Shown: piece after piece, positions 8,201-15,132 of the stretch | How the letters are laid out: each line of letters opens with the position of its first letter | How positions within the stretch are numbered: position 1 is the first letter of the stretch | NCBI GenBank assembly: GCA_035651595.1 | Contig: DASRFJ010000259.1 | Location: forward strand, 1 to 19,613 | DNA from: JAFARZ01 sp035651595 | GTDB taxonomy: Bacteria; Actinomycetota; Actinomycetes; Streptosporangiales; Streptosporangiaceae | Reading direction: 5' to 3' | DNA: 19,613 bases | The notes under the pieces: generated by a model | Told to the model about the DNA's origin: nothing | Databases searched by the model: none | The model's input: the letters and a program-made list of their open reading frames with translations, nothing else | Program-made: the position numbers and the translations under genes

Positions 8201-8609
8201 GGCCTGGAGCCAGCGGGTCGAGGTGCAGGGGTTCGCCGCGCCCGTCTGGATGAACGCCGGCGGCGCCGCGGTCGGCACGCCGTTCGTGCTCCCCAACGGG
8301 AGCGACCGGACGATCACGATCGCCCTGCCGGAGGCACAGTTCGGCACGCCCGCTTCCGGCTGGGGATTCAGCGTCGTGCTCACCGGGCAGGACGGCTTCA
8401 GCCCGGACCAGGCGCGTGCGTTCACCGCGACGCCGGGAGACTTCTCGTTCGGCGTCTGCGCGCCGGGCGGCACCGCGCGGATCTGCGTGGCCGACCCCGG
8501 CACCGTGCCGAAAGCCGTCGACGTGATCACGCCACCCGGCGTCTCCCAGGCCACCGAGCTCGACCCCAGCGCCGGCGCGGTCGTCATCCAGCCCGTGACC
8601 GTGCCGTGA
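5247..8609 (+). CDS. Secreted GH15 glucodextranase / glucoamylase-like enzyme
   Basis: This 1120-residue exported enzyme would release glucose from alpha-glucan chain ends with inversion. I chose GTG 5247 because GGAGG (5237-5241) lies five bases before it; TTG 5235 in the same frame would overlap that ribosome site. A signal peptide (LVRGRGFTVLVT then an Ala-rich core ending near AAAVA) is followed by a Gly-Thr-Ala repeat. The order then matches glucodextranase: a GH15 N-terminal beta domain (about 57-330), an (alpha/alpha)6 catalytic barrel (about 340-770), an immunoglobulin-like domain (about 793-885) and a glucodextranase C/DOMON-like beta domain (about 890-1110). Catalytic residues are probably Glu502 (ERWEEQNGYSPS, general acid) and Glu719 (VPEQAWEDP, general base). 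No surface anchor is seen, so it is probably released. Glucan type (dextran versus starch) is inferred from domain order only. The MFS gene starts almost at once after its stop. Confidence 0.9.
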   Translation: MLVRGRGFTVLVTAMAVVAAGLAAAPAAAVAGTAGTAGTAGTAGTAAAAPGGPGAASYFDLARKDCVGTAAGPGSKVWYTVAGGALSDVYEPTIDNTDVSTLQYVVTDGATFTDLQTRDMTYTVAADPSGMACTVTATDAAHGFRLVTTYLTDPARDTVLMQTTLNAVPGSGTNVSRLHLYARLDAHVNGNGGGGSQNAGANSGVVDTSAGSAVPVIFSTNTVTNAVNRSYAVPTYMALAASTPVQTASVGYAGTASDGLTELDASHALSPAYDSAPDGHIVATEEVTPAHGNSVTLALGFGRTQAQSRSVAEGSLSHPFGQISANYRAGWAAYDAGLRPPAAMAGSYWLSANVLKASEDKTFPGAIVASLASPWGQSVPAGVLAGGAPSYFGSYREVFARDLYEAFTGLLADGDIASAKAATLFLFDRQQLPTGAMPRNSLLNGEPAPDTGGLQLDEVGYPILMAYLTGLGGDAALWQNHIRPAADFLVANGPSDGVERWEEQNGYSPSTIAAEIAGLTAAAAIAASHGDTARARLYQATADDFQRSIKSWTVTTSGPYAPRYFIRLSKTSDPNAAISYSLGNGGPTADQRAIVDGGFQELVRLGELPASDPDVRASLAVLDKQISVSTPSGTGYYRYGTSAAQGSADGYGDCYQPSQTSCQTVGAPWPPTDTGTGHLWPNLSGERAESDLAAGDTRAAAPLLKAMLSFSSGVGLVPEQAWEDPDLPASPYGSDPATASIGFTDGKAAGSASPLTWAQAQELRLILSLGTGRNVDTPAVTTARYVTHGAPAALPVRITAPASGSTLAVASTTVTGTTAPGAAVSVASADTTTGAPATVTTTTAAADGSFSATVAVSFGSNVITVSATANGGRSTGYGQVTVTNEGGGSTVLDVTDQSGDDNGPGTYQYPTSSNFVAGSFDLTRFQVLSDGTFAYLRATLRTLVPTFGVIDGAQLLDVYVHVPDATSTSTAAAFASRNYTISPSAAWSQRVEVQGFAAPVWMNAGGAAVGTPFVLPNGSDRTITIALPEAQFGTPASGWGFSVVLTGQDGFSPDQARAFTATPGDFSFGVCAPGGTARICVADPGTVPKAVDVITPPGVSQATELDPSAGAVVIQPVTVP
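5341..5385 (+). repeat. Nine-base tandem repeat coding Gly-Thr-Ala
   Basis: Three exact units of ggacagcag (5341-5367) are followed by two degenerate units (5368-5385). They encode a Gly-Thr-Ala tract just after the signal peptide of the GH15 enzyme. The unit length keeps the reading frame, so copy-number change would only lengthen or shorten the linker. Confidence 0.85.
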
Positions 8610-8612
8610 TTG

Positions 8613-10430
8613 ATGGCTCAGGCCAATCAAGAGCAGGCCAGTCAAGAGCAAGCTGGCCTGCGGCTGAGCTCAGCGGCCGGACGGTGGCTGATCGCCGCGG
8701 CGGCGCTCGGGTCAGGACTCGCGTTCCTGGACAGCACGGTGGTGAATGTCGCGTTGCCTGCCATCAGGCGCGAGCTGGGCGGCGGGCTTAGCGTCCAGGA
8801 GTGGGTGCTCGACGGCTATCTGCTCACGCTCAGCGCCCTGTTGCTGCTCGGCGGCGCGCTCGGTGACCGGTACGGCCGCAGACGGGTGTTCCTGTGCGGC
8901 CTGGCGGTGTTCAGCCTCGCGTCCCTGGCCTGCGGCAGCGCGCCGGACGGCGCGGTCCTCATCGCCGCGCGCGCGGTGCAGGGGATCGGCGCGGCACTGC
9001 TCGTCCCGGGCAGCCTGGCGCTGATCGAGGCGGTGATCGTGCCCGCCGACCGGGGCCGTGCCGTGGGTGCCTGGGCCGGCCTGTCCGGCGTCGCTTCGGC
9101 GCTCGGGCCGCTGCTCGGCGGGTGGCTGGTGCAGGCCGCGTCCTGGCGGTGGGCGTTCTTCATCAACCTGCCGCTGGCCGCGGCGGCGGCCGCCATCACC
9201 GCGCGCCACGTCCAGGAGAGCCGGGACGGCCATCCTCGGGGCCGGCTCGACTGGCCGGGCGGAGCCCTGATCACCGCGGGCCTGGCCTGCGTGATCTACG
9301 CGCTGATCGAGGTGCCGGACAGGGGATGGACACCGATCACGATCGGCGCCCTCGTCCTCGGCGCCAGCTGCCTGCTCGGGTTCGCCGCGGTCGAGACCAG
9401 CATTGCGACGCCGATGCTGCCGCTGGCGATCTTCCGCTCCCGTCAGTTCAGCGGCGCCAACCTCACCACGCTGGCCGTGTACGCGGCGCTGAGCGGCGCC
9501 CTGTTCCTGCTCGCCGTGCAGCTCCAGCAGTCGCTGCACTACTCCGCGCTCGACGCCGGCGCGGCCATGCTGCCGGTCACCGTGCTGCTGCTCGTGCTGT
9601 CCCCGCCGATGGGCGCGCTCGCGCAGCGAATCGGCCCGCGACTGCCGATGACCGCGGGCCCGGTCGTGGCGGCAGCCGGCCTCGCGCTGATGGCGCGCAT
9701 CACGCCCGGCGCCAGCTACCCGGCGGCGGTGCTGCCGGCCGTCACGGTGTTCGGTCTCGGCCTGTCGGTCACGGTAGCCCCGCTGACCTCGGCCGTGCTC
9801 GCCGCGCTCGGCCAGGACCAAGCGGGTGTCGCGTCCGGCACGAACAACGCGGTCGCGCGCATCGCCGGGCTGTTCGCCGTCGCCGTCCTGCCGCTGGTCG
9901 CCGGCGTGAGCACCGCCGCCGGTCAGCTCGGCGCCGGGTTCAGCCGGGCCATGCTGATCGCCGCCGGGGTCTGCGCCGCGGGCGGCCTGATCGCATGGGC
10001 CACCATCCCGTTACCGCTGCTGGCTCCCCGGCCACGGACGCACGAGCGGCCGCCAGGCGGGAACGGCCTGCCGGTACGCGTCGTACGCGGCGCCGAACTG
10101 CCGCCGGAGCACGGGTTCCTCGTAAAAGCGGACGAACGCGCTCACGGTCAACGCCACCGCCGCCGCGTAGCCGAACAGGGCGACACTGCCGAGAACGACT
10201 GCCTGGCCAGTGATCGTGGCGACCACGGCCAGGTACATCGGGTTGCGGACGTAACGGTACAGGCCGCCCACCACCAGTCGTTCGGTCGGAGCTACCGGAG
10301 CCGGCGTACCGCGGCCCTCGGTCACGAACCTGGCGAACGTCTGGAGCAGCACAACAGCGCCGGCCGCCAGCAACGCCCAGCCGGCCACGCGCACCGGCGG
10401 CCAGTACCTGCTCGCCGCGTATGGTCATGA
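8613..10430 (+). CDS. DHA2-type MFS multidrug exporter with antisense-derived C-terminal extension
   Basis: This is a proton-driven efflux protein of the 14-helix EmrB/QacA type. LDSTVVNVALPAI in the first span is the DHA2 motif; LGDRYGRRRVF is the loop 2-3 motif A, and LGPLLGGWLVQ followed by WRWAFFINLP is motif C and its usual continuation. Normal family sequence ends near residue 470 (IAWATIPLPLLAP). From base 10011 on, the frame runs through the whole antisense methyltransferase gene for about 138 codons of Arg-, His- and Gln-rich sequence with no hydrophobic spans, then stops at TGA 10428-10430. The native stop therefore seems lost, or the extension is not folded. ATG 8613 is preferred; an in-frame TTG at 8610 directly follows the GH15 stop. 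The close spacing suggests co-transcription with GH15, and TetR follows. The exported substrate is unknown. Confidence 0.85.
   Translation: MAQANQEQASQEQAGLRLSSAAGRWLIAAAALGSGLAFLDSTVVNVALPAIRRELGGGLSVQEWVLDGYLLTLSALLLLGGALGDRYGRRRVFLCGLAVFSLASLACGSAPDGAVLIAARAVQGIGAALLVPGSLALIEAVIVPADRGRAVGAWAGLSGVASALGPLLGGWLVQAASWRWAFFINLPLAAAAAAITARHVQESRDGHPRGRLDWPGGALITAGLACVIYALIEVPDRGWTPITIGALVLGASCLLGFAAVETSIATPMLPLAIFRSRQFSGANLTTLAVYAALSGALFLLAVQLQQSLHYSALDAGAAMLPVTVLLLVLSPPMGALAQRIGPRLPMTAGPVVAAAGLALMARITPGASYPAAVLPAVTVFGLGLSVTVAPLTSAVLAALGQDQAGVASGTNNAVARIAGLFAVAVLPLVAGVSTAAGQLGAGFSRAMLIAAGVCAAGGLIAWATIPLPLLAPRPRTHERPPGGNGLPVRVVRGAELPPEHGFLVKADERAHGQRHRRRVAEQGDTAENDCLASDRGDHGQVHRVADVTVQAAHHQSFGRSYRSRRTAALGHEPGERLEQHNSAGRQQRPAGHAHRRPVPARRVWS
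10011..10394 (-). CDS. Isoprenylcysteine carboxyl methyltransferase-like membrane protein
   Basis: This 127-residue protein matches the bacterial ICMT/PEMT-like methyltransferase family. It has hydrophobic spans at about 2-20 and 55-87, YRYVRNPMYLA (46-56) and the C-terminal signature YEEPVLRRQF then AAYDAYRQAVPAW (91-114). In the family these regions form the S-adenosylmethionine pocket at the membrane face; the methyl acceptor in bacteria is mostly unknown. The start is GTG 10394, forced by an in-frame stop shortly upstream; no strong ribosome site is visible. It lies entirely opposite the 3' part of the MFS reading frame and only 26 bases from the divergent TetR start. The protein is somewhat short at its N-terminus for the family (often near 150 or more residues), so one span may be missing. 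The family match makes this strand the genuine coding strand here. Confidence 0.8.
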   Translation of the reverse strand: MRVAGWALLAAGAVVLLQTFARFVTEGRGTPAPVAPTERLVVGGLYRYVRNPMYLAVVATITGQAVVLGSVALFGYAAAVALTVSAFVRFYEEPVLRRQFGAAYDAYRQAVPAWRPLVRPWPGSQQR

Positions 10431-11059
10431 CACCCGGTAAGGCAAGCGCGGGACGGCGCCTGTCCCCGCAGGACTGGATCGGCGCCGCCTTGACGCTGAT
10501 CGCCGAGAGCGGGCTTGCCGCGGTGGCGGTCGAGCCGCTCGCGGTCCGGCTCGATGCCAGCAAGGGGAGCTTCTACTGGCATTTCGCCAACCGTGACGCG
10601 CTGATCGAGGCCGCGCTGGCGGACTGGGAACGGCGGTACACCGCCGAGGTAACGGCCGAGAACGCCGCGTCCGCCAGCACCCCGGCCGCCCGGCTGCGCC
10701 AGCTGATCGAACGCGTCACCACGATCGCGGAGACCGACTCCGTGGCGGCTGCCCTCGCCGCCAGCGCACGCCACCCGCTGGTCGCGCCCGTCCTCAACCG
10801 GGTCACCGCGCACCGAATCGGCTACACCGCGGGCCTGTTCCGCGAGCTGGGTTTCCCGCCGCGGCAAGCCCGGCACCGGGCACTTCTCGCCTACAGCGCC
10901 TACCTCGGTCACGCCGAGCTAGCCCGCAGCGCACCAGGAGCGCTCCCGGGCGGCAAGGCCGCACGGCGGGCCTACCTCGATCACGTGCTCGCTGTCCTGG
11001 CGGAAAAACCACCGTTCGTTCGGAAGACCGGCAGCGGATCGGTCAGCTCGCCGAGGTAG
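10421..11059 (+). CDS. TetR/AcrR family transcriptional regulator
   Basis: This 212-residue one-component repressor has a TetR helix-turn-helix at about residues 16-65: AALTLIAESGLAAVAVEPLA, then LDASKGSFYWHFANRDAL, the recognition helix and the strongly conserved YWHF. The C-terminal helices (about 80-195) form the ligand-binding and dimer part, which is not conserved enough to name a ligand. Start choice is ATG 10421 or ATG 10427; the second would overlap the MFS-frame TGA as ATGA, the usual sign of translational coupling. It most likely controls the MFS exporter. The 3' end runs 79 bases into the convergent GH32-like gene, so the last about 26 residues (from near AEKPPFVRK) are a low-complexity tail outside the normal TetR fold. 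The operator was not found. Confidence 0.88.
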   Translation: MVMTPGKASAGRRLSPQDWIGAALTLIAESGLAAVAVEPLAVRLDASKGSFYWHFANRDALIEAALADWERRYTAEVTAENAASASTPAARLRQLIERVTTIAETDSVAAALAASARHPLVAPVLNRVTAHRIGYTAGLFRELGFPPRQARHRALLAYSAYLGHAELARSAPGALPGGKAARRAYLDHVLAVLAEKPPFVRKTGSGSVSSPR

Positions 11060-11946
11060 GTGCCGTTGTGGTCGGCGCGGGAGGCGAGGAACTTCCAGTC
11101 GCCGGGTCCGGCCTGGACGAGCTTGCCGGCGTACAGCGTGCCGAGCGGCCCGTCGCCCGGGTAGATCGGCGCCGCCGAGGCGTGCCGCCGGTCAGCGGAG
11201 AACGTGAACGTTCCGTCCTGGCCCGGCCCGAGCCGGTCACGGCGCTGCCGGGAATGGTCCTCGGCGTGTGCCGAGAACAGGATGTGGCGGTGCCCGTCGA
11301 GCTGAACGAGCTGTGGTACTTCGACCTGGGCGAATTCACCGGGAGCGGTGACGGGCGGCAGCACTTGCCAGTGCACCAGGTCGGGGGAGCGGGCGTGCCC
11401 GACGACGCCCCGTCCGTCCGTGGCGCCGGCCGGTGCCCGCGCGGTGATCAGCGCGTGGAACGCGCGGTCGCCGGGGTCGTGATACAGCCACGGATCGCGC
11501 CACGACTGGTCCCGCCAGCTGGTCAGGTCGAGCAGTTCGTACCACCGGGCATCCGCTTCGAGCACCGGGTTCGCCGGATGCTTGCGCCAGGTGAGCAGGT
11601 CCCGCGATACGGCCAGGCCGATCCGCTGGATGAGTCCGTCCTCGGCCCGGCTGATGCCGGTGTACAGCATGTACCAGCGGCCGTCATGCTCGATGACGCT
11701 CCCGGTCCACGTGGCCAGGTCATCCCAGGAACCGGGCGGGCCGGGCCGCAGCGCGTCGGCCAGCACCGTCCACGACCGCAGGTCGGCGGAGACGGCATGC
11801 CCGATCGAGGCATTGTGGTGCCGCAGTTCGGGGTCACCGAGGCTGCGCGGCGCTTGCAGGTAGAAGGCGTGGTGCACGCCGTCGCGGCGCGCCAGCCAGA
11901 AGTCCCATACCCACGTGTCGTCAAGGCGGAGTGCCAGCTCAGTCAG
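10981..11946 (-). CDS. GH32-like beta-propeller glycosidase, apparent CTG start
   Basis: The protein is about 321 residues, cytoplasmic and without signal peptide, with the five-bladed beta-propeller pattern of the GH32/GH68/GH43 group. The likely triad is Asp15 in TWVWDFWL (nucleophile), Asp151 in SWRDPWLYHD (the RDP transition-state stabiliser) and Glu209 in QVEVPQLV (acid/base). The C-terminal beta-sandwich of classical invertases is absent. The frame is open far upstream, but between the permease stop and Asp15 there is no ATG, GTG or TTG. CTG 11946-11944 overlaps the permease TGA as CTGA, exactly where the two earlier junctions of this operon have GTGA; CTG 11937 is an alternative, nine bases after GAAAGG. 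It is the last gene of the sugar-uptake operon and probably hydrolyses the imported oligosaccharide, fructoside-like by family. Its 3' end overlaps TetR by 79 bases. Confidence 0.82.
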   Translation of the reverse strand: MTELALRLDDTWVWDFWLARRDGVHHAFYLQAPRSLGDPELRHHNASIGHAVSADLRSWTVLADALRPGPPGSWDDLATWTGSVIEHDGRWYMLYTGISRAEDGLIQRIGLAVSRDLLTWRKHPANPVLEADARWYELLDLTSWRDQSWRDPWLYHDPGDRAFHALITARAPAGATDGRGVVGHARSPDLVHWQVLPPVTAPGEFAQVEVPQLVQLDGHRHILFSAHAEDHSRQRRDRLGPGQDGTFTFSADRRHASAAPIYPGDGPLGTLYAGKLVQAGPGDWKFLASRADHNGTYLGELTDPLPVFRTNGGFSARTAST

Positions 11947-12767
11947 CCTTTCAGTGAGCCCTGGAGCAGCGCCACCACGAAGTGGCGCTGGAACACCACG
12001 AAAACGACCAGGGTGGGAACGAGGATGAGCAGCGAACCCGCGCACAGCAGCGGGATATTGGTTCCCCACTGACCCTGGAAGGCGCCGAGCGCACCGGCCA
12101 TCGTCCGCTTCGTGGGGTCGTCGACGAGCACGATCGACAGCAGGAACTGATTCCAGGTCCACAGGAACAGCAAAATCGTGAGCGAGGAAATCGCGGGCCG
12201 GGCCAGCGGGACGTGCACCCGCCAGAACAGCTGCCAGGTGTTCACGCCGTCGGTTCGCGCCGCGTCGGACAGTTCGCCGGGCGCGGTCACGAAGTGCGCC
12301 CGCATCCAGTACACCGAGAACGGCATGAACAGCCCGATCAGCGGCAGGATGATGGCCCACCTCGTGTTCAGCAGGCCCATGCTGTTGACCTGGTAGTACA
12401 GCGGCGTGATCACGCCCTCGAACGGCAGCGTCAGGCCGAGCAGGAACAGGAAGAACACCACGCGCGCGCCCGGCATCCGCAGCTGGCCGATCGCGAAGCC
12501 CGCCATCGTCGCGATCAGTACCGACACGGGCACCACACCGAGCACGATCAGCACGCTGGACTCCAGCAGGCTGCCCATCTGCGCGACCCGGAACGCCTGG
12601 ACGAAGTTGCCCCAGTGCGGATGCCCGGGCCACGCCAGGCCCGGGGGATAGGTGCCCGAAGGCTGGAGCGCGGTCGTGAACAGGCTCACGAACGGCACGA
12701 TCGTGAAGATCATGAGCAGCACGAGCAGCGCGTAGCCGGCCACGGCCTCGCGGCGGGCGGCGATCAC
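11943..12767 (-). CDS. Carbohydrate ABC transporter permease (MalG/MsmG type)
   Basis: This 274-residue inner-membrane subunit has six predicted spans. The first is near residues 11-34 (YALLVLLMIFTIVPFVSLF), and the EAA loop ELSDAARTDGVNTW followed by FWRVHVPLARP (about 165-191) docks onto the ATPase. It forms the translocation pore with the preceding permease and takes sugar from the binding protein. The start is GTG 12767-12765, overlapping the previous gene's TGA as GTGA, with GGAGG in CAGGAGGGATG eight bases upstream; a larger open frame exists further upstream but only shadows the other permease. No ATPase gene is in the operon, so a shared MsiK-like ATPase is presumed. Confidence 0.92.
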   Translation of the reverse strand: MIAARREAVAGYALLVLLMIFTIVPFVSLFTTALQPSGTYPPGLAWPGHPHWGNFVQAFRVAQMGSLLESSVLIVLGVVPVSVLIATMAGFAIGQLRMPGARVVFFLFLLGLTLPFEGVITPLYYQVNSMGLLNTRWAIILPLIGLFMPFSVYWMRAHFVTAPGELSDAARTDGVNTWQLFWRVHVPLARPAISSLTILLFLWTWNQFLLSIVLVDDPTKRTMAGALGAFQGQWGTNIPLLCAGSLLILVPTLVVFVVFQRHFVVALLQGSLKG

Positions 12768-13648
12768 CGGGCATCCCTCCTGGCCAGCCACTGGATCGGC
12801 AGCACGCAGGCCAGCACCAGGACGATCAGGACCACGGCCAGCGCCGACGCCAGCCCGACCTGACGGTGCGAGAACGCGAGCTCGTAGATCTCCAGGCCCG
12901 GGACCATGGTGGCGTCTCCCGGGCCGCCCTGCGTGGCGATGTAGATGATGTCGAAGCTGGCCAGCGCCGCGATCACGGTGACCGTGACACAGACCGCGAT
13001 CTCCTGGCGCAGGCCCGGCAGCGTGATCGAACGGAACTCCCGCCAGAATCCCGCGCCGTCGATGCGCGCCGCCTCGAAGAGCGCGGGGTCGATCCTGGTC
13101 ATGCCGGCGAGCAGCAGGAGGGTGCACAGCCCGAGCAGCACCCACGCGCCGATCAGGCCCACCGCGGGCAGCGCGGTGGCGAAGTTCCCCAGCCAGGCGC
13201 GGGTCACCCCGCTCAGCCCGATGGCGGACAGGAACTGGTTGACGACCCCGGTCTGGGACAGCAGCCAGCTCCACGCGATACCCGCCGCTACCAGGGGGAT
13301 GACCTGGGGCAGGAACAGCGCCGTCCGGGCCACCGCGGCCAGGCGGCTGGCGGCGATCCGCCGGATCACCGCCGCGCTGGCCAGACCGAGCAGCACCGGG
13401 ATCACGCTGAAGAACACGATCAGCCGGAACGCGTTACCGATGATGTTCAGCAACGCGGGATCGCTGAACACCATCCTGAAGTTGCCCAGGCCCGCCCACG
13501 TCGACGGGCCGATACCGTCCCAGTTGTAGAACGAGTACTGAACCGTGAGCGCGAGCGGGCGCAGCACGAACACGCCGTACATACCCAGCGCCGGGGCGGC
13601 GAACAGCCAGCCCGTCCACCGGGCCCGGCGCGTTCGGTGGAGCTTCAC
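12764..13648 (-). CDS. Carbohydrate ABC transporter permease (MalF/MsmF type)
   Basis: This 294-residue inner-membrane subunit is the partner of the MalG-type permease. An N-terminal basic segment (HRTRRAR) precedes the first span (WLFAAPALGMYGVFVLRPL). YSFYNWDG after it is typical of MalF/UgpA-like permeases. The EAA loop is ALFEAARIDGAGFWREF with SITLPGLR (about 188-214). The start is GTG 13648-13646, overlapping the binding-protein TGA as GTGA, which implies translational coupling. Neither permease contains an ATPase motif. The substrate follows from the operon: an oligosaccharide cleaved by the GH32-like enzyme at the end. Confidence 0.92.
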   Translation of the reverse strand: MKLHRTRRARWTGWLFAAPALGMYGVFVLRPLALTVQYSFYNWDGIGPSTWAGLGNFRMVFSDPALLNIIGNAFRLIVFFSVIPVLLGLASAAVIRRIAASRLAAVARTALFLPQVIPLVAAGIAWSWLLSQTGVVNQFLSAIGLSGVTRAWLGNFATALPAVGLIGAWVLLGLCTLLLLAGMTRIDPALFEAARIDGAGFWREFRSITLPGLRQEIAVCVTVTVIAALASFDIIYIATQGGPGDATMVPGLEIYELAFSHRQVGLASALAVVLIVLVLACVLPIQWLARRDAR

Positions 13649-15039
13649 CCTGCCAGTTCCTGCTGGTAGTCGGCCTGTACGGTGGAGAGCAGCCCGGCGG
13701 CCGTTTGCTTCCCCGCGAACAGCTTCTGGAGTTCGGGAGTCCACGCGGACGCGTAGATGGCGCCGGTCGCGTTGGCGATGAAGTCCATCGAGCCGTTGTC
13801 CCGGCTGACCACCGACCCGGCCGCCAGCGTCGCCGCGGTGACGGTGCCGGGCTTGACGGCCGGCATGTCCGCGTCGGCCGCGCCGAGCGGGTGCGAGCCG
13901 CCGACCTGCACGTCGATCTGCCGCGCCGTCGGGTTGGTCGCCACCCAGTTGAGGAAGAACGCCGCGCAGTCCGGATGCTTGGCCCCGGCCGCGATGCCGT
14001 AGGTGAGCGGCGCGGACATCGCCGCGTACGGGCCGCCGGCCTGCGACGGCGGCATCAGGAAGAAGCCGGCCTGGCCGGCCATCAGCTTGTCGAGGTTGCC
14101 GGACTCCCAGTCGCCGTCGAACATGAACAGGCCGCTGCCGTGGGTGAAGCGGCTCATCATCGTGTAGTAGTCCATGGCGTTCGCGTCTGATTCGAAGTAA
14201 CCCGCCTTGATCCACTGCACCAGGTGCTGCGCCGCCCGCAGGTTCGGCGGCGTGTCGATGGTCGCGCCGGGCTTGTTGAAGATCCAGTCGTTGATCGGGC
14301 CGGGCGGGCCGTAGGAGGCCATCAGGTCCTGTAGCGGGAACGCGAAGCCGCCCGTGGCTCCGCCGTTGAACTGGACGATCGGCGTGATCCCCGCCTGCTT
14401 TGCCTTCGCCAGATCCTGGTCGAGCTGAGCCAGCGTCGTGGGGGCGGCGGTCATGCCGATCCGCGCGGCGAGCTTCTTGTTGTAGAAGACGCCGGTCATG
14501 CTGTAGTTCAGGCCCATCGCGTACAGCGAGCCCTCGCCGCGGGGCCGCCCGCCGGGTCCGAGGCGAAGCTGCACAAGCTCAGAACTCGGCCACTTGTCCC
14601 AGCCGAACGCCTTGGCGTACGGGTCGAGGTTCTTGAGCAGGCCGTCCTTGACCAGGTCCGAGATCGACGGCAGCCGCATCAGGTCGGGCGGGTCGTTGGC
14701 CAGGACGCGCGGGGCGTTCTGGGTGATGACCGCGAACTGATCCTCGCGGATGTTCCACTTCACGTTGGGATACTGCCTGGTGAACTCCGCCATGAGCGAG
14801 TTCGGGACCTGGAAGCCGGTCTCGATGTAGGCGTTGAGGGTGACCGGCGCCTTGCCGCAGCCGGAGGCCGCGTCCGCGATCTTCGCGCTGGCGCTGGACC
14901 GGGGCTGCGCGGCTCCGGGTGCGCTGCACGCCGCCGCGGCCATGGTGATCGTTACGGCCGCGGTGACGGCTACGGCCCCGCCACGGCCGATCGCCGCCAG
15001 ACCGCCACCGCGGTGTGCCATCTTTGTCCGACCTGACAT
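13645..15039 (-). CDS. Sugar ABC transporter substrate-binding lipoprotein
   Basis: This 464-residue extracytoplasmic solute-binding protein belongs to the MalE/UgpB-like family 1. The N-terminus is basic, then hydrophobic (VAVTAAVTITMAAAAC), with probable lipid-attached Cys38; the residue three before it is not the usual leucine, so the lipobox is weak. Mature sequence shows family features: TLNAYIETGFQVPNSLMAEF, then EFTRQYPNVKW, GLNYSMTGVFYNKKL near residue 180 and a helix-rich C-lobe ending DYQQELAG. Trp and Tyr residues, as in FMFDGDWESGNLDKL, would line the sugar cleft. ATG 15039 has a strong ribosome site (GGAGGGG). It is the first gene of the operon, behind a promoter/operator at 15108-15160, and is followed by both permeases and the GH32-like enzyme. 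Confidence 0.92.
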   Translation of the reverse strand: MSGRTKMAHRGGGLAAIGRGGAVAVTAAVTITMAAAACSAPGAAQPRSSASAKIADAASGCGKAPVTLNAYIETGFQVPNSLMAEFTRQYPNVKWNIREDQFAVITQNAPRVLANDPPDLMRLPSISDLVKDGLLKNLDPYAKAFGWDKWPSSELVQLRLGPGGRPRGEGSLYAMGLNYSMTGVFYNKKLAARIGMTAAPTTLAQLDQDLAKAKQAGITPIVQFNGGATGGFAFPLQDLMASYGPPGPINDWIFNKPGATIDTPPNLRAAQHLVQWIKAGYFESDANAMDYYTMMSRFTHGSGLFMFDGDWESGNLDKLMAGQAGFFLMPPSQAGGPYAAMSAPLTYGIAAGAKHPDCAAFFLNWVATNPTARQIDVQVGGSHPLGAADADMPAVKPGTVTAATLAAGSVVSRDNGSMDFIANATGAIYASAWTPELQKLFAGKQTAAGLLSTVQADYQQELAG

Positions 15040-15107
15040 CCGTCCCCTCCTCTGGGTGACGCAGTGACAATCCAGGTCATCCGCATGGCCAGTGCTGAGT
15101 GGCCCAT

Positions 15108-15123
15108 GCTAAATCGTATTAGC
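15108..15123. promoter_or_regulatory. LacI-type operator of the sugar-uptake operon
   Basis: GCTAAATCGTATTAGC is a 16-base imperfect palindrome (GCTAA and TTAGC arms around a central CG), the usual shape of LacI/GalR operators. It lies just downstream of the -10 box of the leftward promoter, covering the first transcribed bases, so the divergent LacI protein bound here would block initiation. The sugar or a cleavage product would release it; that is inferred. Confidence 0.75.
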
Positions 15124-15132
15124 TGTGGGGTA

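Noticed and set aside
5310..8651. Very long minus-strand open frame opposite the GH15 gene
   Set aside because: It encodes Arg/Gly/Val-rich sequence without domains; the plus strand shows full GH15 domains and a signal peptide. This is typical antisense openness of GC-rich genes.
8712..9821. 369-codon minus-strand frame opposite the MFS gene
   Set aside because: No recognisable motif; rich in Arg, Gln, His and Glu as expected from the complement of a hydrophobic membrane protein.
11947..12774. Upstream extension of the GH32-like frame into the permease region
   Set aside because: The translated segment is an out-of-frame shadow of the MalG-type permease and would put 270 meaningless residues before the catalytic Asp.
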